Source: Adhaeribacter pallidiroseus
GTDB taxonomy: Bacteria; Bacteroidota; Bacteroidia; Cytophagales; Hymenobacteraceae
Length of the DNA: 64,000 nt
Assembly (NCBI RefSeq): GCF_003340495.1
Contig: NZ_QASA01000001.1
Coordinates: 1,178,001-1,242,000, forward strand
Reading direction: 5' to 3'
Each line of letters opens with the position of its first letter. The first letter of the stretch is position 1. Below the pieces are notes generated by a model, which was given only the letters and a program-made list of their open reading frames with translations, did no database searches and was not told the origin of the DNA. Below, one piece after another: positions 18,135 through 26,750 of the stretch. A program made the position numbers and the translations under genes.

Positions 18135-18893
18135 TTAACGGTAAATGCTTTCGCCATGGCTGTTGCGCCATTCGTTTTCAAAATGGTGGGCATCTTCTTC
18201 TGTACGCGGATGAACTCCCATCACAATCCCCCCGTCTTTCACGCCAGACTCGTATTCTTTAGCATGATCTTCCGGAATACCGGAACCTACTAAAGCTCCC
18301 AATAAACCGCCGGTTAAACCACCTGCTCCCGCACCGGCCAAACCAGCAGCTAACGGACCAGCTATTATCAGGCCTAAACCTGGTAAAGCAACCGAGGTAC
18401 CAATGGCGGCTACCGCCCCTACAATTGCTCCTAATGTACCGCCAATGGCTGACCCGGCTCCGGCTCCTTCCAGGGCTTTATCGCCTAGGTCAGAGTCAGG
18501 GGTGTGATCTCCAAAATGTTTCTTACGGGTGTCGTCCGACATTACCAAGTTTACATCGTCTTTGCTGTAGCCACGGCTTTGCAAGGAAGAGTAAGCTCTT
18601 TCGGCACTAGCCCGGTCCCGGAACATGCCCGTCATCATGCGCGAGGTGCCTCCAGAATTAGAATTTCCAAAAGTAGAACCACTTCCGGAAGTATTTCCTA
18701 AAGAAGAACCTCCTAAGGAAGTAGCACCTGCTGCAGCTGCTCCTAATGAAGAACCACTTAAATTTGAATCGCTGCTGCTGGAACTTCCGGCAGTATTATA
18801 ATCGGTGTTAGATGTACTAAAAGGGTTATTAGAGTTGTTTGGGTTGTCGAAACTACCGCTATTCTGGTTGTTGTTGCCGGTTGTGTTTTCCAT
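18135..18893 (-). CDS. General stress protein 17M-like domain with low-complexity N-terminus
   Basis: The 252-aa product (ATG at 18893; the upstream TTG is less likely) opens with about 80 residues rich in Asn, Ser and Gly, probably disordered. Next comes a domain like Bacillus general stress protein 17M (GMFRDRASAERAYSSLQSRG, then KDDVNLVMSDDT). A Gly/Ala-rich hydrophobic stretch with glycine-zipper spacing follows (about 145-215). The C-terminus (VHPRTEEDAHHFENEW) resembles the second half of such proteins. It is probably stress-related; the membrane-associating glycine-rich segment is seen, the role inferred. Confidence 0.8.
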   Translation of the reverse strand: MENTTGNNNQNSGSFDNPNNSNNPFSTSNTDYNTAGSSSSSDSNLSGSSLGAAAAGATSLGGSSLGNTSGSGSTFGNSNSGGTSRMMTGMFRDRASAERAYSSLQSRGYSKDDVNLVMSDDTRKKHFGDHTPDSDLGDKALEGAGAGSAIGGTLGAIVGAVAAIGTSVALPGLGLIIAGPLAAGLAGAGAGGLTGGLLGALVGSGIPEDHAKEYESGVKDGGIVMGVHPRTEEDAHHFENEWRNSHGESIYR

Positions 18894-19352
18894 AGTTTTT
18901 ATCAAGTTTTAGGTTTAGAACTAATTTTAGATAGCAATTTTTTAAACAGTTGATTTCCAAAATTTGTATATGGCTAAACGATTTATAAAATAAGAAGTTG
19001 CAAACCAAGCTTAAACTTTACTTACGGGTAACACCGAGTAAAGCAGTATAACAATATGCATAATTAAGGATAAAGCAAGGTTGTTGAAAATATTAAAAAT
19101 TTTGAACGCGATCTTTGTTTTGTTTCAAGATTATAGATCATACCTTTTAAAAGCATGTAGAACTAAGGATCCAGCAAGTATTATATCATCTATAGCTCTT
19201 TATTCACTAAAACTACCCTCGTTTAAAAGGGATTATACGATATAAAATTTAAAAATATAACCAGATTAAAGTATGCTGGCGAATCAGGCTCTTCTAACTT
19301 CATGGGGTTAATGGCAGGATAAAGCCTGGCTTGTAAGTATTTCTGGAAAAGA
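18894..19352. other. Gap without a supported gene
   Basis: AT-rich sequence upstream of the stress-protein gene. I see no long frame, hairpin or consensus promoter that I would defend. Together with the remnant that follows, about 1 kb lacks an intact gene, which is long for this window. Confidence 0.5.
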
Positions 19353-19842
19353 ATGGCTAGCTCAAAAATTTTAAAAATAAAGGTGTTGGGGTCGCTCATG
19401 CGGTTTATGATGATATTGTACCCGGAAGTGAGCGCCGGCGAAGTAAAGACCTCGGTAATTAAAGAAATTAAAGAAGCGCTTTCTTCCTTCGAAAATTAAG
19501 TTTGCGTTTTATCTGGCACGCCGAAAGGAGTTTCGTTGGTAATTATTTTAATGCTGCAAGTGGCCGATATTAATTTATTGGTGCAGGATGCGCAACGCAA
19601 GAGGAACACAATTATGGCCCAACTACCCAGCGACGTATATACGTTAACCATTTAAGAACTTTCTGTTTCCAATGTTCCGTAACTGCAATTTAGGAGTAAC
19701 CGGTAAACTGAGCACAACGGCGTTTTACCAATTAGTTACAGATCGCTTGCAGCCGCAATTAGCAATATGGGTTACCTTAGCAGCAGTAAGGGAAGTAACT
19801 TAGGTACCAGTAACCGTAGCTATCCGCAACGAAGCCAATTAA
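19353..19842 (+). pseudogene. Probable decayed coding sequence
   Basis: Protein-like fragments occur in succession. A 48-aa frame (19353-19499) starts MASSKILKIKVLGSLM and contains YPEVSAGEVKTSVIKEIKEA. In other frames follow DINLLVQDAQRKRN, MAQLPSDVYTLTI, LVTDRLQPQLAIWVTLAAV and VPVTVAIRNEAN, each cut by stops. Composition here is coding-like while the flanks are AT-rich. I read this as remnants of one or more short genes (perhaps a mobile-element or phage-type operon), but I do not recognise the family. The first 48-aa frame could instead be a small intact gene. Confidence 0.4.
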
Positions 19843-19917
19843 AAGTCAAAAAGTAGACGCTTTTTTAAATTTCAAATCTTTTAGCACTACAATTCTTGTA
19901 GGCCAACTAAAAACTTA

Positions 19918-21108
19918 CTATGCAGATTTTAATGCTTTTCGCCGCTGCATTTCCTTCTTTATCAGATTAAATTCCCGGCTGCTTTGGCCCGCAATAGCGG
20001 TATTTTCTTCGGCCCGCCGCAGCAGATAAGGTATCACGGCTTCCACAGGGCCATAAGGTACGTATTTGGCTACATTGTAGCCGGCGTGCGCCAAATTGTA
20101 CGATAAATTATCGCTCATGCCGTACAGTTGGGCAAAGTAAATGCGCTTATCGTTGGGCGTAATGCCGTGTTTTTCCATTAAATCTACCAGTAAATAAGAG
20201 CTGGCTTCGTTGTGCGTGCCCGCACAAATAGCTATACGATCTAAATGCTCCACACAAAAAGTTAAAGCTTCGTTAAACAAAGCGTCGGAGGCTTCTTTAG
20301 TAGAATTAATCGGATTGGAATACCCTTGCTCCGCGGCGCGCCGGGCTTCTTTCTCCATATACGCGCCGCGGACTAATTTGGCGCCAATAAAGTAATTGTG
20401 CTGCACAGCTTTTTGGTAATCGCGTTGCAGTACTTCCAGGCGGTCGTGCCGGTACAATTGGTAAGTATTATAAACAATGGCTTTTTCGCGGTTGTACTTC
20501 GCCATCATTTCATAGGTTAAAGTATCAATTACTTCCTGAAACCAGCTTTCTTCGGCATCTACCAATATGGCAACGCCGTATTGGTGCGCGCGGTGGCACA
20601 ATGTTTCCATGCGGTTGCGGGCCCGGGCATAAGCCTTTTCTTCCTGAGGTGTTAAAATTTCATTCGCTTGTACTTTTTCTAAAACCCGGCTATCAGCAAT
20701 ACCACTTACTTTAAAAACCGAGAAAGGAATAAACTGGGAAGTATTGGCTTTTTCAATAGTCGCCAGCACTTCTTTGGTAGTACGGTCGAAGCTGTTTTCG
20801 TTGTTTTCACCCTCCACGGAGTAATCCAGGATGGTACCAACATTGGCTTTGCCTAAGCTTTGGATAGCCTGATTGCATTCCAGTAAGTTTTCGCCCCCGC
20901 AAAAATGTTGGAAGATGGTAGGCTTTACCACAAATTTTACCGGTAAGCCCCATTTAAAGGCGCGCTGCACCAGGTTTCCGCCTTTTTTTACCAGAAAATT
21001 GTTATTCATGGCAGCGAACAAAGTATACATTTTAAGTAATTCCGCGTCTGATTTAGTGGCAAAGGCTACGGCCGTATCATCAAAAGAAAGCTTGCTTTCG
21101 GTGGTCAT
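19918..21108 (-). CDS. Proline dehydrogenase
   Basis: This FAD enzyme oxidises proline to pyrroline-5-carboxylate, the first step of proline catabolism. The 396-aa product (ATG at 21108) has the PRODH barrel. The segment ILVDAEESWFQ holds the strand-end acidic residues, FIGAKLVRGAYMEKE the conserved KLVRGAY motif, and YVPYGPVEAVIPYLLRR the C-terminal substrate-binding motif with paired arginines. It is a stand-alone enzyme, not a PutA fusion; the second-step dehydrogenase is not in the window. Confidence 0.95.
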   Translation of the reverse strand: MTTESKLSFDDTAVAFATKSDAELLKMYTLFAAMNNNFLVKKGGNLVQRAFKWGLPVKFVVKPTIFQHFCGGENLLECNQAIQSLGKANVGTILDYSVEGENNENSFDRTTKEVLATIEKANTSQFIPFSVFKVSGIADSRVLEKVQANEILTPQEEKAYARARNRMETLCHRAHQYGVAILVDAEESWFQEVIDTLTYEMMAKYNREKAIVYNTYQLYRHDRLEVLQRDYQKAVQHNYFIGAKLVRGAYMEKEARRAAEQGYSNPINSTKEASDALFNEALTFCVEHLDRIAICAGTHNEASSYLLVDLMEKHGITPNDKRIYFAQLYGMSDNLSYNLAHAGYNVAKYVPYGPVEAVIPYLLRRAEENTAIAGQSSREFNLIKKEMQRRKALKSA

Positions 21109-21377
21109 GCACAATTGATTTGATTAGAATAGATTTTAGTGAGGATTCAGTTGGTTACTTTTAGGTAATGCCTGATCCGGGTTTATACATTCTTAACTAG
21201 TAAATACCTAAAAAAGTTAAGCCGTATTGCTACGAAGCACGAGAATAGGCTACAAGAATTACACCACGATAAGTAGGCCCATTATATTTACAGAAAGTGT
21301 AAACTTTTACTCCGGTATTTGACAAAGGTTAGATTTAATACCTATTTTTAGGACGTCAATTTTAGAAAATTATTGTT

Positions 21378-22415
21378 TTGTTAGAAAATATTCATATTGG
21401 CCTGGATGTCCGGGAGCAATTGCAAGAATTTTTAAAAAACCGGGCTTTTGATAAAATAGCCGTGCTGGTAGATGAAAATACCGCAGCGCTATGCTACCCA
21501 TTACTGCGCCCCTATTTGCCCGAACATACGCTCATTACCATTAAAAGCGGAGAAGAACAGAAAACCTTGGCTACCTGCGAACACGTGTGGCAACAGTTAA
21601 CCGATATTCAGGCGAGTCGCTGGTCGGTGTTGGTAAACGTGGGGGGCGGCGTAATTGGCGATTTAGGCGGGTTTTGCGCGGGTGTTTTTAAGCGCGGCAT
21701 TTACTTTGTGCAAGTGCCTACTACTTTGCTGGCCCAGGTAGATGCCAGCGTAGGCGGAAAAACCGGCGTTGATTTCAATGGTTTAAAAAACCATTTGGGC
21801 GTTTTCCAAGAACCTTTAAAAGTGTTTATCTATCCGGAATTTTTAAAAACTTTATCTGAAAGAGAAGTTAAATCAGGCTATGCCGAAATAATAAAGCATT
21901 GGCTGATTGCCGAAGCGGCCTCGTTTGAAGAACAACGCTACATTGGTTTGATGACGGAAGACTGGACCAAACTAATTGAAGATTCGGTAGCGGTAAAGGC
22001 CCGGGTGGTAGCCAACGATCCGAGGGAAAACGGACTCCGGAAAATTTTAAATTTTGGTCATACCATTGGCCACGCCGTAGAAACGTATTTGCTGGCGCAA
22101 CCCCAAAGAAAGCTGTTGCACGGCGAAGCTATTGCGGTAGGCATGCTCTGCGAAAGTTATTTATCGGTGCGCAAAGGATTATTAACACAATCCGATCTTT
22201 CTAAAATAGAAACCTTTCTTTTTTCGGTTTACGAGAAAGTAAATATGGCGGCCCGTGAATACGCGGCCATTGCCCGATTAGCTTTGCAAGATAAAAAAAA
22301 TACGGGTTCTACAATTAACTGTACTTTACTGGCGGCCATTGGCGAAGCCGTCTACGACCAACCGATTACTTTGGCCGAAATAGAAGTTGCTTTAAAATAT
22401 TACCATTCTTTATGA
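21378..22415 (+). CDS. aroB: 3-dehydroquinate synthase
   Basis: AroB converts DAHP to 3-dehydroquinate, the second step of the shikimate pathway, using NAD and a divalent metal. The 345-aa product has the NAD-binding segment NVGGGVIGDLGGFCAGVFKRG, read as a glycine-rich run, then VPTTLLAQVDASVGGKTGVD. Metal ligands include Glu in GYAEIIKHW and His in LNFGHTIGHAVE and LLHGEAIAVGM. The start appears to be TTG at 21378; no ATG lies nearby in frame. Its stop overlaps the ATG of aroA by 4 bp, so the two are translationally coupled. Confidence 0.95.
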   Translation: MLENIHIGLDVREQLQEFLKNRAFDKIAVLVDENTAALCYPLLRPYLPEHTLITIKSGEEQKTLATCEHVWQQLTDIQASRWSVLVNVGGGVIGDLGGFCAGVFKRGIYFVQVPTTLLAQVDASVGGKTGVDFNGLKNHLGVFQEPLKVFIYPEFLKTLSEREVKSGYAEIIKHWLIAEAASFEEQRYIGLMTEDWTKLIEDSVAVKARVVANDPRENGLRKILNFGHTIGHAVETYLLAQPQRKLLHGEAIAVGMLCESYLSVRKGLLTQSDLSKIETFLFSVYEKVNMAAREYAAIARLALQDKKNTGSTINCTLLAAIGEAVYDQPITLAEIEVALKYYHSL

Positions 22416-23653
22416 TTTCTACAGCCATTACGCTTACTCACCTTACCGGTATTTTGCGGGGAACGGTTACTTTACCGGCTTCTAAAAGCGAAAGCAACCG
22501 GGCTCAAATTATAAATGCTTTATCGGGTGCCGCTTCCACGCTGGATAATTTATCCGAAGCCAACGATACCACAGTAATCACCAACTTGCTGCAATCTACA
22601 GCTAACGAGTTAAACGCCGAAGACGCCGGCACGGTCATGCGCTTTATGACGGCCTACCTGGCCGTAACGGATCAGCATAAAGTAATTACGGGAACTCCCC
22701 GCATGTTGCAACGTCCTATTGGGGTTTTAGTGGATGCTTTACGGCAGTTAGGGGCGCAAATTGATTATTTGGGTCAAGATGGTTATCCGCCTTTGCGGTT
22801 TAAAGGCATTGATCGGAGCCAGAAATATCCAGCTACATTAAAAGTACGCGGCGATATTAGCAGCCAATATATTTCGGCTTTGCTCATGGTGGCACCGCTT
22901 TTTCCGCAAGGCTTAACCCTGGAGCTGCAAGGCAAAGTAGGTTCCCGGCCGTATATTCAAATGACTTTGTCCTTGATGAAGCATTTCGGGGTAGAAGGAA
23001 CTTTTAATAATAATACCATTACTATTCCGGCGCAAAGTTACCGAGCCAACCATTACACCATAGAATCGGATTGGTCAGGAGCTAGTTACTGGTACAGCAT
23101 GGTTGCTTTAGCTAAAGATGCTTCCGTGGAACTTAAAGGATTGCGCCCGAAATCGTTTCAGGGAGATAGTGTAATTGCGACCATCATGGAGCATTTAGGA
23201 GTACGCACCACCTACGTGGCCAACGAGGTAGTACTCACCAAAACCGGTACCGTAGAACCTTTCCGCTTCGATTTTACGGATTGTCCGGACTTAGCCCAGA
23301 CGGTGGCCGTGGTAGCCGCTGCTAAAAACGTGGCGTTAGAAATGACGGGTTTAGAAAGTTTGCGCATTAAAGAAACCGATCGTATTGCCGCTTTGCAACA
23401 GGAACTTCAAAAAATTGGGGGCGACCTGGAAGACTTGGGCGAGGGCTTGTTTCGGGTGAAGCCCGCTACATCTATAAATAATAACCCGGTTTTCCATACC
23501 TACGAAGACCACCGCATGGCCATGGCTTTTGCTCCCGTAGCCTTATTAACTCCCATTACCATAGAAGAACCCGGCGTAGTTAGAAAATCGTACCCCCGTT
23601 TCTGGCAGGACTTAGAACAATTAGGTTTTGCCATCAAACCATTGGAAAAGTAA
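22412..23653 (+). CDS. aroA: 3-phosphoshikimate 1-carboxyvinyltransferase (EPSP synthase)
   Basis: AroA transfers enolpyruvate from PEP to shikimate-3-phosphate. The 413-aa product has the PASKSESNRAQI N-terminal motif, the NAEDAGTVMRFMTAYL segment (family usual: LGNAGT-type), the RGDISSQYISALLM central motif and the SLRIKETDRIAALQQEL motif. The C-terminal YEDHRMAMAFAP segment is also present. The LGNAGT site reads NAEDAGT here, a variation also known in some Bacteroidota enzymes by my recollection. It is the second gene of an aroB-aroA unit and ends at a bidirectional hairpin. Confidence 0.95.
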   Translation: MISTAITLTHLTGILRGTVTLPASKSESNRAQIINALSGAASTLDNLSEANDTTVITNLLQSTANELNAEDAGTVMRFMTAYLAVTDQHKVITGTPRMLQRPIGVLVDALRQLGAQIDYLGQDGYPPLRFKGIDRSQKYPATLKVRGDISSQYISALLMVAPLFPQGLTLELQGKVGSRPYIQMTLSLMKHFGVEGTFNNNTITIPAQSYRANHYTIESDWSGASYWYSMVALAKDASVELKGLRPKSFQGDSVIATIMEHLGVRTTYVANEVVLTKTGTVEPFRFDFTDCPDLAQTVAVVAAAKNVALEMTGLESLRIKETDRIAALQQELQKIGGDLEDLGEGLFRVKPATSINNNPVFHTYEDHRMAMAFAPVALLTPITIEEPGVVRKSYPRFWQDLEQLGFAIKPLEK

Positions 23654-23705
23654 AGCTATACTGTTAAAAATTTAAAAAATTCTTTTTAAATGTTAACTTA
23701 TCTTG

Positions 23706-23744
23706 ACTAAAAAGTCCTCCCACCATTCAGGAGGACTTTTTAGT
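23706..23744. terminator. Bidirectional intrinsic terminator
   Basis: A perfect 15-bp inverted repeat (ACTAAAAAGTCCTCC / GGAGGACTTTTTAGT) with a 9-nt loop. It sits between convergent aroA (plus) and the MerR-like gene (minus) and has A/T runs suited to both directions. Confidence 0.9.
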
Positions 23745-23753
23745 TTCAAACTA

Positions 23754-24519
23754 TTATTTTAATTTTTTAGCGTAATGCTTCATGGCTTTGTTCAGAAACT
23801 GAGCAAAAGCCGGATTCGGTTGGCCTTGCTGACTGGTGTAGCGTTCATCGGTAACATACAAATCAGCTAGACCAGCGTAAGCTTCGGCTTGTTTGTCCGG
23901 GCTGCCGGCAGTTCCCCAAAACTCCCGGATAATAAGATAATGTTTAGCAATAACCTTTTGCACTTGTTCGCTGGTGGGTTCTTCTCCCATTAAACTTAAA
24001 AGCTTTATCTGGTTAGCTTTTGCTTGTTCTTTTAAGCTTTCAAATTCTGGCTTGGATTTGTTCAGCAAATAGTTTTGGGAGCGCTCGAAGTCAAAGCCCC
24101 ATTTTTCTTTAGCTTCCTGTTGCCAGGCTTCTGCGGTTTCCCGAGGTAAGCCTGCGTATAATTCTTCGGTTGATAGCATCGTCTTATTTTTTAAATGGTT
24201 AATGGTTTTGTCAATGGTTTGCAATAAGGTTTCGAGCCGATCTTTTTGTTGTTGTAATTCTTTTTTGTGAAGTTCTAAGGCCGATAAAGGGTTAAACTGC
24301 GGATCGTCTAGAATTTCCGCAATTTCTCTTAAGGGCACTTGGAGCTCTTTGTAGAAAAGAATTTGCTGCAGCCGTAAAGCTTCGGCTTTTCCATATAATC
24401 GGTAGTTTTTCTCGGTCCGGATGGCTGGTTTTAGCAAACCCATCTGATCGTAGAGGTGAAGTGTCCGGACACTTACTCCCGCCAGAGCGGCCAGCTTTTT
24501 TCACAGAATAGCGTTCCAC
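23754..24519 (-). pseudogene. MerR/TipAS-family regulator, frameshifted in its N-terminus
   Basis: The MerR winged helix and effector domain are encoded in two frames. A GTG start at 24519 gives MERYSVKK, after which the natural continuation KLAALAGVSVRTLHLYDQMG lies in the next frame and runs on (GLLKPAIRTEKNYRLYGKA) to a TipAS-like C-terminal domain. The break is in a run of six A on the coding strand (24496-24501); five would restore the frame. The downstream frame alone lacks the recognition helix. This is either a real inactivation or a homopolymer sequencing error. A functional protein would sense a ligand through TipAS and activate a nearby promoter. Confidence 0.85.
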
Positions 24520-24650
24520 GGCTTATTGCATAAAGTACCCGACAAACATAAGCTATGACGTAAGGGGAGAGTCAAGTAATTTTTTAAAAATTTTTATTTT
24601 TTTGTTGCAAGAGGTAGTCTTCAGTTAAAAGTAAACTATAGGGCTTTTTT

Positions 24651-25442
24651 TTAACTCAGCTCTACTGCAACTTCTGCCATTAGCTTTTCAAAATAAGCTG
24701 CGGAATATTGGAGGCGGCTGCCGTACCAGGAGAACATTTCGCCATCTACTAGTTTGATGATTGCGCTGGGGCACAAAGCCTGAAATTCCTGCACGTGTTT
24801 TTCCCGGAAGGGATAAGGCTCCGATGAAAGTAAAATTACTTTCGGTTGGGCTGCCTGTAATTGCGTTGCCGTAATTTCGGGGTAACGGGAGAAATTCGCA
24901 AATACATTAACAAAACCACAACTTTTCAGCATTTGGTGAATAAAGGTATCCTGACCAACACTCAGGTATGGTTGTCGCCAGATGAAATAAGCGGCCGGTA
25001 TTTTGCGGGTGGGCTTTAAATTTTGAAAAGAATTTAAAATTTTTTGAATGAGTTGCTGAGCCGGTTCGATCTTGTTGGTGATAAGGCTAATTTGCCGCAC
25101 CATTTCCATGGCTTCTGCTAAATTAGTAATATCACTCATCCAAACCGGATATTTCGCCTTTAGTTGCAGAATGCCTTCCTGGTAGTTTTCCTCTTTATTG
25201 CCAATAATCAAATCAGGATGTAAAGCATCTATTTGGTCGAAATGGAAATTTTTGGTTCCGCCTATTTTGGTCTTACTGCTAACTTTTTCTGCTGGGTGAT
25301 TGCAGAATTTAGTGATGCCTACTACCAGATCATCCAATCCTAAATCAAAAAGTAATTCGGTTTGGGAAGGTACTAAAGAAACAATACGCCGTGGCTGCTC
25401 TGGTATTTCTACAGGATAGCCCATTTGATCAGTTACCAGCAT
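24651..25442 (-). CDS. BtuF-like helical-backbone metal-receptor protein
   Basis: This 263-aa protein has the fold of cobalamin/iron-siderophore periplasmic binding proteins: PRRIVSLVPSQTELLFDLG opens lobe 1, ALHPDLIIGNKEEN follows, and AAQPKVILLSSEPYPF lies in lobe 2. Such proteins normally carry an export signal, but this one begins MLVTDQMGYPVEIP with no hydrophobic leader. A cytosolic or otherwise anchored role is therefore possible. No ABC transporter genes adjoin it. The call as a BtuF-fold protein is firm; vitamin B12 as ligand is a guess. Confidence 0.85.
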   Translation of the reverse strand: MLVTDQMGYPVEIPEQPRRIVSLVPSQTELLFDLGLDDLVVGITKFCNHPAEKVSSKTKIGGTKNFHFDQIDALHPDLIIGNKEENYQEGILQLKAKYPVWMSDITNLAEAMEMVRQISLITNKIEPAQQLIQKILNSFQNLKPTRKIPAAYFIWRQPYLSVGQDTFIHQMLKSCGFVNVFANFSRYPEITATQLQAAQPKVILLSSEPYPFREKHVQEFQALCPSAIIKLVDGEMFSWYGSRLQYSAAYFEKLMAEVAVELS

Positions 25443-25469
25443 TGATTTTTTAAATTTTTAAAAACAAAA

Positions 25470-25498
25470 CACCTCACCAGCTTAAAACCAGTGAGGTG
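25470..25498. terminator. Hairpin, probable terminator
   Basis: An 8-bp stem (CACCTCAC / GTGAGGTG) with a 13-nt loop lies between two minus-strand genes, downstream of the M42 peptidase and just upstream of the BtuF-like gene. On the minus strand it is followed by TTTTGTTTTT. It probably ends the peptidase transcript. Confidence 0.6.
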
Positions 25499-25543
25499 CT
25501 AAAAGTATTTATTAAGATGATTCAATAAAGACCTATCATGCTT

Positions 25544-26614
25544 TTATTTAAAATAACGGAAATCGTGACCAGCTGGCAACTGAATTAAAAATTCGTACAT
25601 CAGCTTCGATACATTCTCAACATCATCTAAATGCACGGTTTCCACGGTGGTGTGCATGTATTTTAATGGCAACGACACTAAAGCCGAAGCTACTCCTTCG
25701 TTTGAATAGGCAAAAGCATCGGTATCGGTGCCGGTACTCCGGGAAGCCGATGCCCGCTGAAAAGGTGTTTCCGATTTTTGGGCTACTTCAATCAACATAT
25801 CGCGCAGGTTGTTTTGTACGGCTGGCCCGTAAGTTATAACCGGTCCTTTGCCGCAGTAAATATCACCGCTTACTTTCTTTTCGTACATCGGCGATTGCGT
25901 GTCGTGGGTAACGTCGGTAATCAAGGCAACGTCTGGTTTTATCCGGTGCGCAATCATTTCGGCCCCGCGTAAGCCAATTTCTTCCTGTACGGCATTTACA
26001 ATATATAAACCAAAAGGCAATTGCTTTTTGTTTTCCTTCAGCATCCGGGCCACTTCCGCAATCATAAAGCCGCCTACCCGGTTATCCAAGGCTCTACCTA
26101 CCAGGTATTTTTCGTTCATTACCATTACTTCGTCGTCGAAAGTAATTACGGATCCAACATGTATCCCCAAGTTTTCGACTTCTTCGCGGGTATTGGCACC
26201 ACAATCCAGGAAAATAGTTTCCATGGCGGGGGCTTTATCCTGTTCTACTTTACGCACGTGAATGGCCGGCCAGCCAAACACGGCTTTCACAACTCCCTTG
26301 CGGGTATGAATGTTTACCTTTTTAGAAGGAGCAATTAAGGCATCAGAACCGCCGTTTCGCCGAACGTAAATATATCCCTGATCGGTAATGTAATTTACAA
26401 ACCAGCTAATCTCATCGGCATGGGCTTCTATAACAACTTTGTATTCGGCCTGCGGATTGATGACTCCAACTACGGTGCCGTAGGTATCCACAAAATATTC
26501 ATCGATGTAAGGCTTCATGTATTCGAGCCATACCTTTTGGCCTTCGGCCTCAAAGCCTGTAGGGGCTGCTGTATTTAAATATTTTTCTAAGAACTCGAAG
26601 CTTTCCTGTCGCAT
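25544..26614 (-). CDS. M42-family metallo-aminopeptidase
   Basis: M42 peptidases are large cytosolic oligomers that trim peptides from the N-terminus, using two metal ions. The 356-aa product shows the expected ligands and catalytic residues: His in VVIEAHADEIS, Asp in GRALDNRVGG, the Glu pair in QEEIGLRGA, Asp in ITDVTHDT and His in MHTTVETVH. Length is typical. It is annotated in various genomes as glutamyl aminopeptidase or endoglucanase M; the latter name is historical. It is likely a single-gene transcript. Confidence 0.94.
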   Translation of the reverse strand: MRQESFEFLEKYLNTAAPTGFEAEGQKVWLEYMKPYIDEYFVDTYGTVVGVINPQAEYKVVIEAHADEISWFVNYITDQGYIYVRRNGGSDALIAPSKKVNIHTRKGVVKAVFGWPAIHVRKVEQDKAPAMETIFLDCGANTREEVENLGIHVGSVITFDDEVMVMNEKYLVGRALDNRVGGFMIAEVARMLKENKKQLPFGLYIVNAVQEEIGLRGAEMIAHRIKPDVALITDVTHDTQSPMYEKKVSGDIYCGKGPVITYGPAVQNNLRDMLIEVAQKSETPFQRASASRSTGTDTDAFAYSNEGVASALVSLPLKYMHTTVETVHLDDVENVSKLMYEFLIQLPAGHDFRYFK

Positions 26615-26750
26615 GTGTTAGTCGATAAACATAAGTCCATGGTCCACAGACTATGTTTTTAAATTTTAATTGTTGAACAGTTAAACTTATATTTTGTTAA
26701 AAGGTTGAAAATTAGAGTTACAATCTTTTATATACCATTCCAACCTGCAA

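Noticed and set aside
24496-24501. Programmed -1 frameshifting at A-AAA-AAG in the MerR-like gene
   Set aside because: The heptamer looks right, but the correct continuation is in the +1 (or -2) frame, so -1 slippage would not rescue it.
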